From Ipomoea triloba (Eukaryota > Streptophyta > Magnoliopsida > Solanales > Convolvulaceae): DNA of 64,000 nt. Where the stretch lies: NCBI RefSeq assembly GCF_003576645.1, contig NC_044917.1:10900958-10964957 (forward strand), in the 5' to 3' direction. Position numbers and translations under genes: made by a program. Positions 33,131 through 44,960 of this stretch are shown here, one piece after another (position 1 is the stretch's first letter; each line of letters starts with the position of its first letter). Below the pieces are notes generated by a model, which was given only the letters and a program-made list of their open reading frames with translations, had not been told where the DNA came from and did not search any database.

Positions 33131-35478
33131 ATGGAGCAAATGTTCGGTAAAAACGGTCTGAAGAAGGTTCAGTTGCTTCCAGCTAGGAATGATGAGCATG
33201 GAGGAGTCATAGTGGAGCTTCAGGAGCCTATGGATTCAAATGTCTTTTACTCCATGCTTCGAGCTTCGCTAGTCCAATGGAGGCTGCAGGTATTGCTCAT
33301 TTTGTTAGGTTTGTTTAGACTAAGATGCATTAGCTATTGCAGCATATAGAATGGAAAAGGAAAACGAGAAAATTCTCAAAAACTTGAAGAACATGCATGT
33401 GAAGTTCTCTATTTCTATTGCTGCAAACATTTCATCACATCTGTTCAAATAACCTTGCTTTTACCCCGGAATCATAATCTGAGAAATAAAATATGCAGGG
33501 CAAGAGGGGTGTATGGATCAAGGTCCCAATTGGACTTGCAAATCTGATTGATACCGCAGTTAAGGTAAATTCCTTAGAATCCTTTGTAGTTTTTGTGGAT
33601 TTTGAATCCAAGTGGTGGTTTATGTGACCTCCAGAACAATGAACATTCATATATGGAAGAAAACTGAAATTCATGAAATTGCTACTACATAGTCGCTGGA
33701 ATGAAGTCCAATTTCCAATTTTGTTTGACTCCACTTTTGACAACTGTTGACAAATTTTCTGCAAATAAGGTGTATACTCCATGTTTCAGGATCTCCACTA
33801 GTATCGTGCTGTAATTGGTGCTCTACATGTCGCTTAATGTGCTTTAACTTTATCTATAATATTAATTTGATCTCTGACCTTGATTACAGGAAGGTTTTTG
33901 GTTTCACCATGCTGAGCCTTCTTACCTGATGCTTGTATATTGGATTCCTAAAACACCTGATACCATCCCTGCAAATGCCACACATCGAGTGGGTATTGGT
34001 GCTATTGTCATGAATGAACAGAGAGAGGTGATTTGATGTTTAAGATATATTACCACCAACATCATTATACTGGGTTGATAACAGTTGATGAGAAAAAAAA
34101 AATAATTTTGTTGGATTGATCATTGCTCAGTATTAGTTAGTTTTTGTGGTTCTGATCTTTTGTCATGTCTCTCTTTTAGCTGCTGGTTGTACAAGAAAAC
34201 AGTGGCAATTTCAAGGGAACTGGCATATGGAAGATCCCTACTGGAGTTGTTGAAGAGGTAAATATACCAACAGAAGCTTAATCATCTGCCCTCAACCTTT
34301 TTAACCCAAATAAAGCAAGCTTTTTAATCTGCAGGGTGAGGATATTTTTGAGGGTGCAATTAGAGAAGTAAAAGAAGAGACAGGAGTAAGTATATACTCA
34401 ACTGAACTTAATCCATAAAAAAGTTTTGCAATCTTTCATGCTAAGCAGAACTCTAATTGATTCTCCTGGTGGTTGTTGCAATTTGTTTCAGATTGATACA
34501 GAATTTGTGGAACTACTAGCCTTCAGGTACAACAAGAGCAAATCTTTATCTGTATACTTTAAGAGTAAATTCTTGAAGTACTCACTCAATGTTTTGTGAC
34601 AGGGAGTAGCATGTTTTTTTGCCTCTCTTTGATAGTAACTAGAGATCCACAGAAGTGGGTAGCCTTAACTAGTCAAATAGCATTTTTCTTTCTCTTTGAA
34701 ATAGTAACTAGAGATCCACCTAGAAGGTAGCCTTAACCGGATGTGTGTGGAAACACGTAAGGGGAGATGCCAACCATTTTTCCTTAAAAATAGCAACTTG
34801 TAAAAGTTTATGAGATTAGATTCAGAGAACCTGTCTTTTCTGTGTCCTTTTCAGATAGGATTTATTTATTATTATTATTTTTTTTTTGGAAACAGATAGG
34901 ATTTATTCTGATAGGCCACCGGGCAACAAGGTTTTTAGTAAAGAATTAAAAGATAAAGAAAGATGTCACTGTTTTACAAACTGTGATCCAAATAATCACT
35001 GGAATCTTATGTTACTTCTGAATTGACAGCCAAACACACAAGTCATTCTTCGAGAAATCAGATTTGTTCTTTGTCTGTGTGCTACGTCCCTTCTCATTTG
35101 CCATTGAGAAGCAAGACCTTGAAATCGAGGCAGCCCAGGTATCCAGCTACTTCTTCTTCATGACTAAGTAAAGTTTTGATGGGATTTTATATCACAGATC
35201 TTTTGAGTCATATATACCTAAACTTAAACATACATTACTACTCCCTTTATGTGCAGTGGATGCCATTTGAAGAATATGCAGCCCAGCCTTTCATTCAAAA
35301 ACACAGTTTTTTCAAGTACATAAATGATTTATGGTTGGCCAAAGAAGTGGGGAAATACAGGGGTTTTGTTCCCGTGCCAATAACCTCATTCTTCAATGAT
35401 CCAATAAGCTACCTTTATGTCAACAAGCGAGATCTAAACCAGCAAAATCTTAGTAAAATTCATCCCCTGAAGGAGTAA
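33131..35478 (+). CDS. Nudix hydrolase (NUDT2/7/10-like)
   Basis: The enzyme hydrolyses nucleoside-diphosphate-linked substrates. Plant relatives prefer ADP-ribose and NADH and act in the cytosol. Eight coding exons give 285 residues: 33131-33289, 33499-33564, 33890-34027, 34180-34257, 34335-34385, 34492-34526, 35030-35138 and 35257-35478. All borders are GT-AG. The N-terminal module (VQLLPARNDEHGG, then GVWIKVP and EGFWFHHAEPSYLMLVYW) is the plant-specific pre-Nudix domain. The Nudix box GX5EX7REVXEEXG is complete at about 143-165 and split across exons 4-6. I chose the ATG at 33131 because a 5' UTR intron (about 32986-33114, ending tgtacag) would remove the in-frame ATG at 33092. If that intron is not used, the protein gains 13 residues. 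Substrate preference cannot be read from the sequence. Confidence 0.93.
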
Positions 35479-35822
35479 GAGTTCACCAGAAGCATATGAA
35501 TAACTCTGTAGTGATATAACCCTCCCCTCTGATTTGTTAATTTTTTTCTATAGCAGATTTTGTCTTTTTAATTTTAGAATAACTTATGGCAGGCATGTCA
35601 TCATTGGCCTCCCCCTTGTATCTTTTTTCAGTATAAAAAATTATGATATTTCTCCCTATATCTGTGTTGAATTTAAAATGATTAAAGTAGAAGAAAATAA
35701 TAATAATAATTGAAATTGAATAATCTGAATTGCAAATGCCAATAATGGTAGGGTAGTAACAATGAATGAAAAGAATGACGCTACTACTAGTAATACATTT
35801 TCAGTGGCAATCAGCCTAAAAA
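35479..35822. other. Convergent 3' flanks of the Nudix and arabinogalactan genes
   Basis: AT-rich DNA lies between two facing stop codons and should hold both 3' UTRs. No other gene is seen. Confidence 0.5.
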
Positions 35823-36437
35823 TCAAATGGCCAAAGCCGCCGCCCATAAAGCAAGCCCGGTTGCAGCGATCCGGAACCCGTGTAGCATGTTTGAACCGGA
35901 TCCATCAGCAACCGGACCCTGAGCTGTCTCCGGGGACGAGGCAGCTGGGGCCATACCAGGGCTATTGCCCTCCGGGAACATGGTAGGTGCCTCCGACGGT
36001 GTCGCCGAACTCGAAGGAATGCTTGCGGATGCAGATGGCGTAACGGCAGCAGCCGGGACGTCTGCGGCAACAGGGGAAGCCGCTGGGGCGGCTGCCGGAG
36101 GAGACAGTGCCGGTGAGCTGACCGGAGTTTCAACAGCCGGAGGAGGGGAGGAGGCTGGAGATGAGACCGGAGGAGAAGCCTTGGACGACGGAGTGGGCGC
36201 CGGAGATTGTACCGGTGATGCAGCCGGACTGGCCTTGGGAGAAGGCGAAGCGACTGGAGACTTGGAAGGCGATGCGTGAGGGGTGAGCGGAGCAGATGCC
36301 GGCGAAAGAGGCTTCGACGGCGACGCAGACGGGCTAGTTGATGGTGCTTGAGAAGGCGCGTTTGTGTTCTGTGCTCCTCCTCTGGGAACCGAGGCGCACA
36401 ACACCGACAACAAAGCAACGACGATCAACCGATACAT
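35823..36437 (-). CDS. Classical arabinogalactan protein, GPI-anchored
   Basis: A single exon encodes 204 residues. A signal peptide (about 1-22) is followed by a mature chain made almost only of Pro, Ala, Ser and Thr, with repeated SP, AP and TP dipeptides (for example ASPSKSPVASPSPKASPAASP). These are the sites for proline hydroxylation and arabinogalactan addition. A short less biased stretch (MFPEGNSPGM) precedes a C-terminal hydrophobic tail (IAATGLALWAAALAI) typical of a GPI signal. The protein is expected at the plasma membrane and cell wall. A TATA-like sequence lies about 110 bp upstream. Long frames on other strands here are shadows of the biased GC-rich sequence. Family is clear, but the orthologue is not. 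Confidence 0.92.
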   Translation of the reverse strand: MYRLIVVALLSVLCASVPRGGAQNTNAPSQAPSTSPSASPSKPLSPASAPLTPHASPSKSPVASPSPKASPAASPVQSPAPTPSSKASPPVSSPASSPPPAVETPVSSPALSPPAAAPAASPVAADVPAAAVTPSASASIPSSSATPSEAPTMFPEGNSPGMAPAASSPETAQGPVADGSGSNMLHGFRIAATGLALWAAALAI

Positions 36438-36545
36438 TTTGTTTAGCAGATTTCAGAAGTGTAAAATAGCGATTATGTGTATGAATAAGCGATGAGATTG
36501 TGAGGAGATGAGTGAGTGATGGGAAGGAGAGTGAGAGAGTGAGCG

Positions 36546-36552
36546 ATATATA
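36546..36552 (-). promoter_or_regulatory. Likely TATA box of the arabinogalactan gene
   Basis: The sequence TATATAT on the minus strand lies about 110 bp before the ATG and is followed by a CT-rich leader. Confidence 0.55.
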
Positions 36553-36830
36553 GGAGCAGAGAGTTGGAAGTAAGCGTTGTGTCCGGAACTTACAAAACCA
36601 AATATGACCGTTGGGAGTATGCTCCTCCGTACACCCGCTAATATAGCCGTTGCACACAATCATCATCACTACATATATGTCCGTAGTAACTTCGAACTTT
36701 TCCACCAATATAACTGTACTCCGTAAATCTTTAAAAATCACTGCTTTTTAAGTTTTATAAAATTAATTTTTCTTTTAACTATTGACTATATGAACCCCGG
36801 CCCAAGAGCGCGGACTCTACCAATGTCCCT

Positions 36831-36894
36831 CATGTCTTCAGAACTTTCATCCTGTCAAGACGACATGTCTTCAGAACTTTCATCCTGTCAAGAC
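36831..36894. repeat. 33-bp tandem duplication
   Basis: The phrase catgtcttcagaactttcat and its extension occur at 36831 and 36864, identical over 31 bp. The rest of 36560-37970 is AT-rich spacer with no gene. Confidence 0.92.
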
Positions 36895-37975
36895 TTTAGG
36901 GTAATTCTTTAACTATCGAGTCAGGAAAATACTATATGAATTTTTCTCACACTTTTTTTTGAGATCCACATAATGAAAATATTATACGCTTAGAATTTGC
37001 TATTTTAAAACCAATGAAATGTATACAAACTCTCCTTATTATTTATTAAATTAAATGATTATTAGTTTCAATAGTTATAATTAACTTTCTTTTTGCTATT
37101 TTTTATTTCATCCAATCAATGCATGTTAAATGGTGAAAATTACATTTTGGTCCCTGGGTAAAGATATGTTAAAGCAAAATATTAAATATTGGGAACTAAA
37201 ATTAAGTGCAAATTATATTAATATTTGTTTAAAGATGTTATAGAGGAACATAAAATTTTACACGTTTGCATGAGTTCATTAATAAATTTATGGCATTATT
37301 ATTTAATTGATGAATAATTATTAAAAATTAATAATTATAAACTTACACTAACATAGATTTTTATTTTTTATTTTTGCAAATAATAATGCCAACTAATATA
37401 TTATCCTTGTCAATGTTTTTGTTTTGTCATGGTCATGGTCTTTTTCCCCACCCCATTCGGCATTCACCTTTGGGTTTAAGCCCAATGAGGAATTTTGGAT
37501 TATTGAGCAAAACAACAAAGGTGTTCCCTTAATGTATTAAATGCTAATATAATCATGCACAAAGAGTTGACACTGTTGAGATAATTTTTTTTTTTTTTGG
37601 GTGCTGTTGAGATAATTTTATAGCAAAATGTTATTGTTCACTTTCATGGACCACTTACATATAAAAGTAAGAGAAAAAAAAATACTCAGAAATTAAAGAT
37701 TCTTGTATAAATATTATTGACTATATTACAATGTAATACATGTAAGAAATTAGAGTTTAGACAATAAAATTAAAGTTTATACAACGTTTTCACGCTATCA
37801 ACTTTCAATAAAAATCCTACCTTTGTTCACTACCCACAACTAGAATAAAAGAATTTAAATAAACAATAAGAATAAGTCAAAAAAAAAAGGGTTAAAAATA
37901 AGTCAAGAGCAAATGCAGCAGAGGTGGTTTCTTGACCCACATGGTCTAAATATATAACATTATCTTCTCCAGTCC

Positions 37976-39915
37976 TCATTCGAAAAAAAATATTATTCTC
38001 AAGGCTAATGTTTGAAAAGGTGACATATAATGATTCCTAATATTCCTAAGTAGCTTTTGCAAGTATAGTGTGATCCAGCACTTATTGCACATTCTTGATC
38101 TTTTTATTGTTCCCAAAATGCTTATCAAGTATACAAAATGGAGTAAGAAATTGGGTCGTGGATGGTAGGGATGAATCAATGTAATAGCCAACATGTTTGG
38201 CCAAAATTTCAGGAGTAACACATGAAATACAAGATGAATGTCTATTCTATCAGGCAATGATAATTTGTATGGAGCATAGTAGCTCTTAACAAGCTTGTAA
38301 TTGAGGTTTTGAGCAACATAGCGTTGCTAATATAACTACAATTTAACATACACCCAATCATCAACATTAAACGAACTATTTATTGTGTAAATAACAATTG
38401 ACTTGTATTTTCATTTTTTCTTGTGTTTACTGTAAATTTAATCTGATCATAGACAAAAGAGCCTACTAACTTAGAAAATACGGTCTAATGTGTTAATAGG
38501 AGTGTTGTCACACGAGTAATTGACCAATGATGGTGAATGTTTACCTTATTCTTGGAAAGGGAAAAAACCTACTAAACCTATGAATACTAGTTTTATACTA
38601 ATATTTTGTCCAAACCTATTGGGTAGGACAACCACCTACAAAAGCTCTTAAATACATCTTGAAACACTGATTGAACATTGTTGTCTAGCCATTTGTTAAT
38701 TTGTGGGTGATAAGTTGTATTATACTTTTAATTGAATTACATTCCTTGTAATTGATAAAGCTCATTCTATAATATACTTATGAGTTATGAGTAAAAGATT
38801 GTGATTTATGACAATAAACTAAGGAGAACTATATAGGCTGATATACGTGAGGACAAAGTGTTTTTACTATTTTTTTTTTAGAGCAACCATGCCTTCTAGT
38901 GAAGCACACACATAATCATACTTAAACAATCAACTATAACCTATGTAGTGGTTTTGCCACAAGACGGTGGTAAGGATATGATGTGATGAAGTTTATGGTA
39001 ATATTTTTCCAAATCTATGAAGGAATTGGTAATGGTTGCAATAATTCTTTGAGACAAAAGTTTTTGGACTTAATCTACAGGCAAATGGAATTGTTTTTAA
39101 CATGCTATTGAGTCCCCTTATGCATCTTAGGCCAATAAAAATTAGCACTAAATGTATATAAGCATTTAGTTCGTTCAAATAACCTATATCTAGCAAGCCA
39201 TGGAATAAATTTGATACCGTTATTGTTGCAATCCTTTTTTAGACGAAACATAAATCTTGTTGTCATAATACAACATGTTGTGTTTCAAAGATAATCCTAT
39301 ATCAACTACATCCCCATTTTGAAGAGAATTTATTATATCATGTTCCTTTCTTAGATCAAAGCAGGGAGGGGGGGTACCTGGGAACGAGACCATCCTAGGA
39401 GGTCTCTCTAACTCTACGAATTCTTGTAGCTTGCACAAGGTCGTTCATATAGACCTCTTCACATTCCGGAGGGCAAGAAGCAAAGACCCTCCAACCCGCA
39501 GTCGTAATAGTAAAGGGTATCAAATTGGTTGTTGCTTCTATAGTCCACCTAGATAAAGCATATAGTCTAGACCATTAGTTTTATCACATACATAGTGTTC
39601 AATGATAAACTCATCAAAGCCCAATAGTTTTTTAACTATCATTCTTGTTGTGAAGTCTGAATGGTTTGGAGCAACAATAATTGTTTTATATTTTTGTGAT
39701 TAGTAATAATGGTAAAGGGTTATCCCAACAAATAAGGGTGTTAATGTCACACTGTTGCTAACATACAATTCATAACTATAATTCGAGGTTGTTTGGAACC
39801 GATTTGGAAACTTCTCATTGAAATATAAATGTTTTTCTTAAGATAAAATTGCATTAACTATACACTCAGAAGCATTAGTTTTCAGGGTGAAAGGTAACTC
39901 AAAATGAGGAAGGTG
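37976..39915 (-). pseudogene. Degenerate Ty3/gypsy pol: RNase H, integrase, C-terminal part
   Basis: Read on the minus strand with many stops and frame changes, the order is that of a gypsy polyprotein. Near 39900-39770 an RNase H-like stretch (FTLKTNASE, then a SNYSYEL-like phrase) appears. At 39438-39220 is the linker before integrase (LKHNMLYYDNKIYV). Near 39200-38980 is the integrase zinc-binding region (FYWPKMHKG, then CLKELLQPLPIP and IWKNI). At 38257-38190 is the typical IDIHLVFHVLLLKFWPN block (IHPVFHVSLLKP in intact elements). No LTRs were found. The element cannot encode a working protein. Confidence 0.8.
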
Positions 39916-40189
39916 GAAGTCAAAAGTTTCGATTATAATATTTTGATATCCTAATTTTTTTTTATTTTATAGTGTATTCTATAGAATTTACATGTTATTT
40001 ATAAATTTGTTTAAAAAAAGTCAAAATTAACAATAATTATCTTAAAAATCTTGCTCAAACATAATACTTACTTTTTGATATATTATAGTGAATGTAATAA
40101 TCATATATAAATGAACAAAAGTGAAATTTATTTTATACAAAATTTAATTTAAAGTAACTTTATAAATCATTGTTCTAAGGAAAAAGTGA

Positions 40190-40276
40190 AGTTTTTTTTT
40201 TCTCAAAAAACAAAAAAAAAAAAAAAGAGAAAAAAGAAAAAAAAAAAGAAAAAAGAAAAAAGAAAAAAAGAAGAGC
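40190..40276. repeat. Purine-rich low-complexity tract upstream of the RRM gene
   Basis: A short poly(T) run is followed by about 75 bp of almost only A and G (aaaaag-type units), ending roughly 370 bp before the start codon. Confidence 0.9.
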
Positions 40277-40612
40277 AAAAGCTATCGAGACTCGAGAGCT
40301 TCTGCAATTACGAAGAATAATGACGTAACAAACGACACGCTTCCAATTTTCACGTACATACTTCTAGAGCGGCGGTATCTATCCAGATTAGGGTTTGTAA
40401 TTCGAAAAGTTTCTCTCTTTCTCGATTTTTCCAATTTTCTCTTCGCGTTTCTCTCTGCTTCAATTCTCCTGAGATAAAAGGTAAGATCTAACTCCTCCCA
40501 ATTCCTGTCATATTTTCATTCATAATGTTTCAAATTGTCTCTGGTGGAAAACGAGCTTGATTTAATTTTCTTTTTCCCCCTTTCATTTCTTTTTATTATT
40601 CCGTAATAAAGA

Positions 40613-40627
40613 AAACCCTAACCCTAA
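40613..40627 (+). promoter_or_regulatory. Telo-box in the 5' leader of the RRM gene
   Basis: AAACCCTAACCCTAA lies 22 bp before the ATG. Telo-boxes are common in leaders and promoters of plant genes for RNA and translation factors. A leader intron is possible, with a donor at ggtaagat near 40480 and an acceptor shortly before the telo-box. Confidence 0.6.
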
Positions 40628-40648
40628 GTCTTGGGGAAGCGAGCAAAG

Positions 40649-42769
40649 ATGGACGCGAATGAAGGCGGTGATGGGTTTGGCGACGGCGTGGGAGATCCGA
40701 GTGAACAGTTCCATCGGAACGAGGCTATATCTGCTGTCGCGGACGAGGGGTTTCTTGGAGAAGAGGATGATGACTATGAGGATCTTTATAATGATGTGAA
40801 CGTTGGCGAGAATTTTCTCCAGTCTCTAAAGAAGAACGAGGATTTAGGGTTTAGGAATGAGGAGGTTGCGGAAAAGTTGCCACCTAAGCCTACTACAGTA
40901 ACTCCACCTGCGCAGACGCCTAGTGCTATAGGAGGGGAGAGGAAGGCAGAGAAAGAGGAAGATGGTGGGACGAGGAGCTCCGGCAGGTTGGAAGGTTATC
41001 AGAGTATGGGGTTCAGGGTGAATGAAATGGGAGCTAGAAGTTCAAGTGTTGCAGCAGGCGGATCAGGGACTCCAGGTGGGGAGCTTAGGGTTGAGTTAGG
41101 TCACTCATCAGGTAAAGTAGCTGATTTAGAGGAGCAGGCTGTTAGTGGAAATGCACAGAATCAATGTGTGGCTCAGCAGCCTCATGTTGCTCCTGTAGGA
41201 AATTTAGTTAATGTAGGAATAACAGGAAATGATAGTATGGCAAGACAAGGAGGTGGGAATATGAGTGCCAATATTAGTGGTGGTGGAGCATTTGGAGTAG
41301 GCGGTGGCGGTGGAGGTGGCCCGGGTGGTGGTACAGTTCTTTTTGTTGGAGATTTGCATTGGTGGACAACTGATGCTGAGCTGGAGGCGGAGTTGTGCAA
41401 GTATGGACCAGTGAAGGAAGTGAAATTTTTTGATGAGAAGGCTAGTGGGAAGTCAAAAGGGTATTGCCAGGTTGAATATTTTGACCCTTCAGCTGCCACA
41501 GCTTGCAAGGAAGGGATGAATGGTCATGTTTTCAACGGCCGACCATGTGTTGTAGCCTTTGCATCTCCATACACTGTGAAGAAAATGGGCGAGGCTCAGC
41601 TAAACAGAAATCAGCAGATGACCCAGACTTCTGCCCCCCAAGCAAGGAGAGGCCCTGGTGATGCCATAGGTAAACCCAGTGGTAATAATATTGCCACAGG
41701 TGGTAACTATCAAGGTGGTGGGGATAACAATAGAGGAGGTTATGGCAGAGGAAATTGGGGAGGTAGGGGAGGTGCTCAAGGGATGGGGAATAGGGGTCCT
41801 CTTGGTCCTATGAGAAACAGGCCTGGGGGTGTGGGTGGACGAGGTTTAATGGGAAATGGAGGTAGTGCATTTGGGCAAGGTATTGGTGGCACACCACCGA
41901 TGTTGCATCCTCAAGCAATGATGGGTCCTGGTTTTGATCCTGCATTTGGAGGGCCTATGGGACGAATGGGTAGCTACGGAGGATTTCCAGGTGCTCCAAC
42001 TCCACCATTTTCAGGAATCTTGCCTTCATTCCCACCCGTTGGAAGTGTTGGGTTGCCTGGTGTTGCCCCCCACGTCAACCCAGCATTCTTTGGCAGAGGG
42101 ATGCCTATGAATGGTATGGGAATGATGCCTGGTGCAGGTGTAGAGGGGCCGAATATGGGAATGTGGTCTGATATGAATATGGGGGGTGGAGGATGGACTG
42201 GTGGTGAAGAGCATGGAGGTAGAGCTGGTGAGTCAAGTTATAATGAAGAAGCTGTATCTGACCATCAACATGGAGAAGTAAGTCATGATAGAGGGGCTTG
42301 GCCTGGTGGCCTTAAAGAAAAGGACAGAGGTGTGGAGCGGGACTGGTCAGGTTCTACAGACAGAAGACATAGGGATGATAAGGAACCAGGATTTGACAGG
42401 GAAATGCCTCGAGAAAAGGATACAGGACATGATCATGATTGGTCAGAGAGGAAACATAGAGATAGCAGAGATATTGGAAGAGAGAGGGAGCGGGAGCGGG
42501 AGCGTTCTAGAGACCGTGATCGTGACCGCGATCGTGATGTCGACAGGGATCGGGATCGCGACCGTGGACATGACCGTGAGCGTGATCATCATAGGGATGA
42601 AAGATATGCTGCTCATCATCGGCACAGAGACCATGAGCCTGAATACAATGATGATTGGGACAGGGGAAGGTCATCAAGAACTCACGCAAAGTCAAGAGTG
42701 TCGCGTGAGGAAGAGCAAAGATCAAGATCTAGGGACACTGAATATGGGAAAAGGCGTCGTTCTGAGTAG
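40649..42769 (+). CDS. RRM protein, cleavage factor I 68-kDa subunit-like (CPSF6-like)
   Basis: This is a single-exon coding region of 706 residues. The open frame can be extended to a TTG at 40631, but the first ATG is at 40649 (MDANEGG). Layout: an acidic N-terminus (EEDDDYEDLYNDVNVGENF), a Gly-rich linker, one RRM at about 228-304 (RNP2 VLFVGDL, RNP1 KSKGYCQVEYF), a Gly/Met/Pro-rich middle, and a C-terminus dense in Arg-Asp, Arg-Glu and Arg-Ser (RERERERERSRDRDRDRDRD). This order matches plant homologues of CFIm68/CPSF6, which join CFIm25 in pre-mRNA 3' end formation in the nucleus. It could alternatively be filed only as a Gly-rich RRM protein. The charged repeats give long false frames on the other strands. 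Confidence 0.88.
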   Translation: MDANEGGDGFGDGVGDPSEQFHRNEAISAVADEGFLGEEDDDYEDLYNDVNVGENFLQSLKKNEDLGFRNEEVAEKLPPKPTTVTPPAQTPSAIGGERKAEKEEDGGTRSSGRLEGYQSMGFRVNEMGARSSSVAAGGSGTPGGELRVELGHSSGKVADLEEQAVSGNAQNQCVAQQPHVAPVGNLVNVGITGNDSMARQGGGNMSANISGGGAFGVGGGGGGGPGGGTVLFVGDLHWWTTDAELEAELCKYGPVKEVKFFDEKASGKSKGYCQVEYFDPSAATACKEGMNGHVFNGRPCVVAFASPYTVKKMGEAQLNRNQQMTQTSAPQARRGPGDAIGKPSGNNIATGGNYQGGGDNNRGGYGRGNWGGRGGAQGMGNRGPLGPMRNRPGGVGGRGLMGNGGSAFGQGIGGTPPMLHPQAMMGPGFDPAFGGPMGRMGSYGGFPGAPTPPFSGILPSFPPVGSVGLPGVAPHVNPAFFGRGMPMNGMGMMPGAGVEGPNMGMWSDMNMGGGGWTGGEEHGGRAGESSYNEEAVSDHQHGEVSHDRGAWPGGLKEKDRGVERDWSGSTDRRHRDDKEPGFDREMPREKDTGHDHDWSERKHRDSRDIGRERERERERSRDRDRDRDRDVDRDRDRDRGHDRERDHHRDERYAAHHRHRDHEPEYNDDWDRGRSSRTHAKSRVSREEEQRSRSRDTEYGKRRRSE

Positions 42770-44960
42770 TTTATTTGAGGACAGTTATCTAGAAAAGGAA
42801 TTATAAACTACTTGAACTGAGGGGTTTTTGCATGCATATTGAGGCCTTTGTGGTAGCTTAATTCTTGACTGCCTAGCTTCATTGAATAGCCGTAACCTTT
42901 GGTAATCCTTTTATGCGTCAATGCTGGGTTCTTTTCCACTTTTGTGGTGTGCGACTCTCTTAGCATTTGAAGTAAGTTCCCTGCCTCTGTACCTCTCATA
43001 TTGCGAATCCTAGCATCTGTTGATCTCTAGTTGCTGTCCTGCATCATAAAATAATTATTATTGTTACCACAGCTTTCAACTCCTGCTTTGAAAATGCTTT
43101 TTGCACAAGTATTCTTTTGTCAGAAACTGATTAAGATCATTTAGAGAAGAATGTGAATGATTGAACATCATTCTTCCTGTTGCTATGTTCTTATTCTTTT
43201 GTCTATCTTTGTAAATAGAATTGACTTGCTGCATCTGGAAGCTTGTTTCACTAATTTGATTACATCGAATTGATATTTGCATTATACTTTCAATCACCCA
43301 GTAAGTCAATTAGGATACTTTTGGCCTATTGTGCCTCGCACTCTCATGAGTTTTGGCTTAGAAATACAAATTAATGTTGATGAATAGAGCCCTTTTTTAT
43401 AACCTGGTTATTTTGAACTTGTATCATGGTGGGGAATACTTCTTGCACAGGTCTCTAGAAAAGCTCGGGTCAGTTTTTCCCTTTAGAGAAATGACACAAC
43501 TTAAATGGAACGCGTAAATTGAAAACTTTGGCAAGTGTAATAGTAGGATGATTTATTCCTTGTGTTGCATATCCACCCAATTCATTGGTTAAAAAATAAA
43601 AAATAAAAATACAGAGCATGACTTAATTGTATGTGTATTAAATTTACTTTTTTCTAGGAAACCTTTTATTTAGTACTTCTGCTAATTAGCAATTTCTCTT
43701 TCATGCTTGAGTGTTGATTGCTTGAGACTTAATGCTGCAATCATGAGGCCCTTCCTTTCTATGCTGAATAAGTAGGGAAAAAGGGGATTGAAAGAAGAAA
43801 TCAGTGGTGAATCACTGAGTCTTTGTTTGCACAAATGAGAACTTAGGATTCCTGCTTAATTTATAGCCATAAATCTGTGATTGACCCTATGGTCCTCTAT
43901 TAGTAACCATTTTTGTTTTCAGTTGTAAGTGGCCCTACTCATATCCAACTTGAGTCTAACCACCACTATATGTAAATAGGATATACTTGGTTAAATCTTG
44001 ATTCAGCTCAAGTGTATTTTAAAGGGTTTTAGTATTATTATAAAATTTGTTTTGGATTTAAAATCTAGTAGCATCTTTGCAGAATATTTTTGAGGCTTCA
44101 AATTGAGTTTGTTCTGGTAGAATATTATTGAGACTTCAATTTTAGTACACTTACCCTGCTGTTTCTTTTGATGATAGCTTGAAGGACATAACTCTGTATG
44201 CTCAAACTGTTCAGCAGCAGTGTGGGGCATCTACGAGATGGACTACTGTAGCACGGCATGAAATGGGCATTAGACAAGAAGGATATGCTAGTTGAACTTC
44301 ATCATTGTTAGCCTCATTTTGCATTTATATTTTAGTTAAGTATGAGTTGAACAGACCAATATTGGTTGGTGTTGGTGATGATGCTTGTGACTTGAAACTG
44401 CAGAAGTCTGAATGTGGTAGATTAATTTAGTTGTATGGTCTATGAATGTGATGTATTAGGGGATTTAACAGAGGTTGGTGCTAATTTTCTGTGTTTTCTC
44501 GGGTTTGTATTGTTTTTGTTGATTTTGTATCGTACACCCAGGGTTTTTGATGGGTACACAATGTGATCAAATGATCATGCCTGGCGAGGATGATGCCTAT
44601 GCCTATGACTGATTGATGACTCGAAAGTGCTGAAGTCTGATTAATTAGGTTGTATGCTCCTTGAATGTATTTAGGGATTTAACAGTCACAGGTTAACTTT
44701 GTATCTTATTTTAACCTGAGTTTTGATGGGTTCACAATATGATCACAGGATTGTGTTTCTGTGATGTGTACATACATAGACAGATTCCTCGGATGAAATT
44801 GTAAATGGAGACTACTTTCTTGTACATACATGTGACATGGAAAGCAATTTGTTCATGTTTTTTACTAAAAGAGAAGAATTTTCTTTCCTCTGCAAGTGGC
44901 TTGTGGGGACTGTTTTAAGTTTTGAGCCCCCCTATTTTGGGAGTGTTTACTATCTTTTTG
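42770..44960. other. 3' flank and spacer after the RRM gene
   Basis: This contains the 3' UTR and then AT-rich DNA with no supported gene. The phrase tttgatgggt-cacaat-tgatca occurs twice (near 44547 and 44722), a weak diverged duplication of about 175 bp. Confidence 0.45.

Noticed and set aside
35816..36418. 200-codon Arg/Leu/His-rich frame and a plus-strand Gly/Ala-rich frame
   Set aside because: They are out-of-frame readings of the Pro/Ala/Ser-biased arabinogalactan gene.
42285..42806. 173-codon frame overlapping the end of the RRM gene
   Set aside because: It is a second frame through the Arg/Asp codon repeats; the main frame has the domains and a proper stop.
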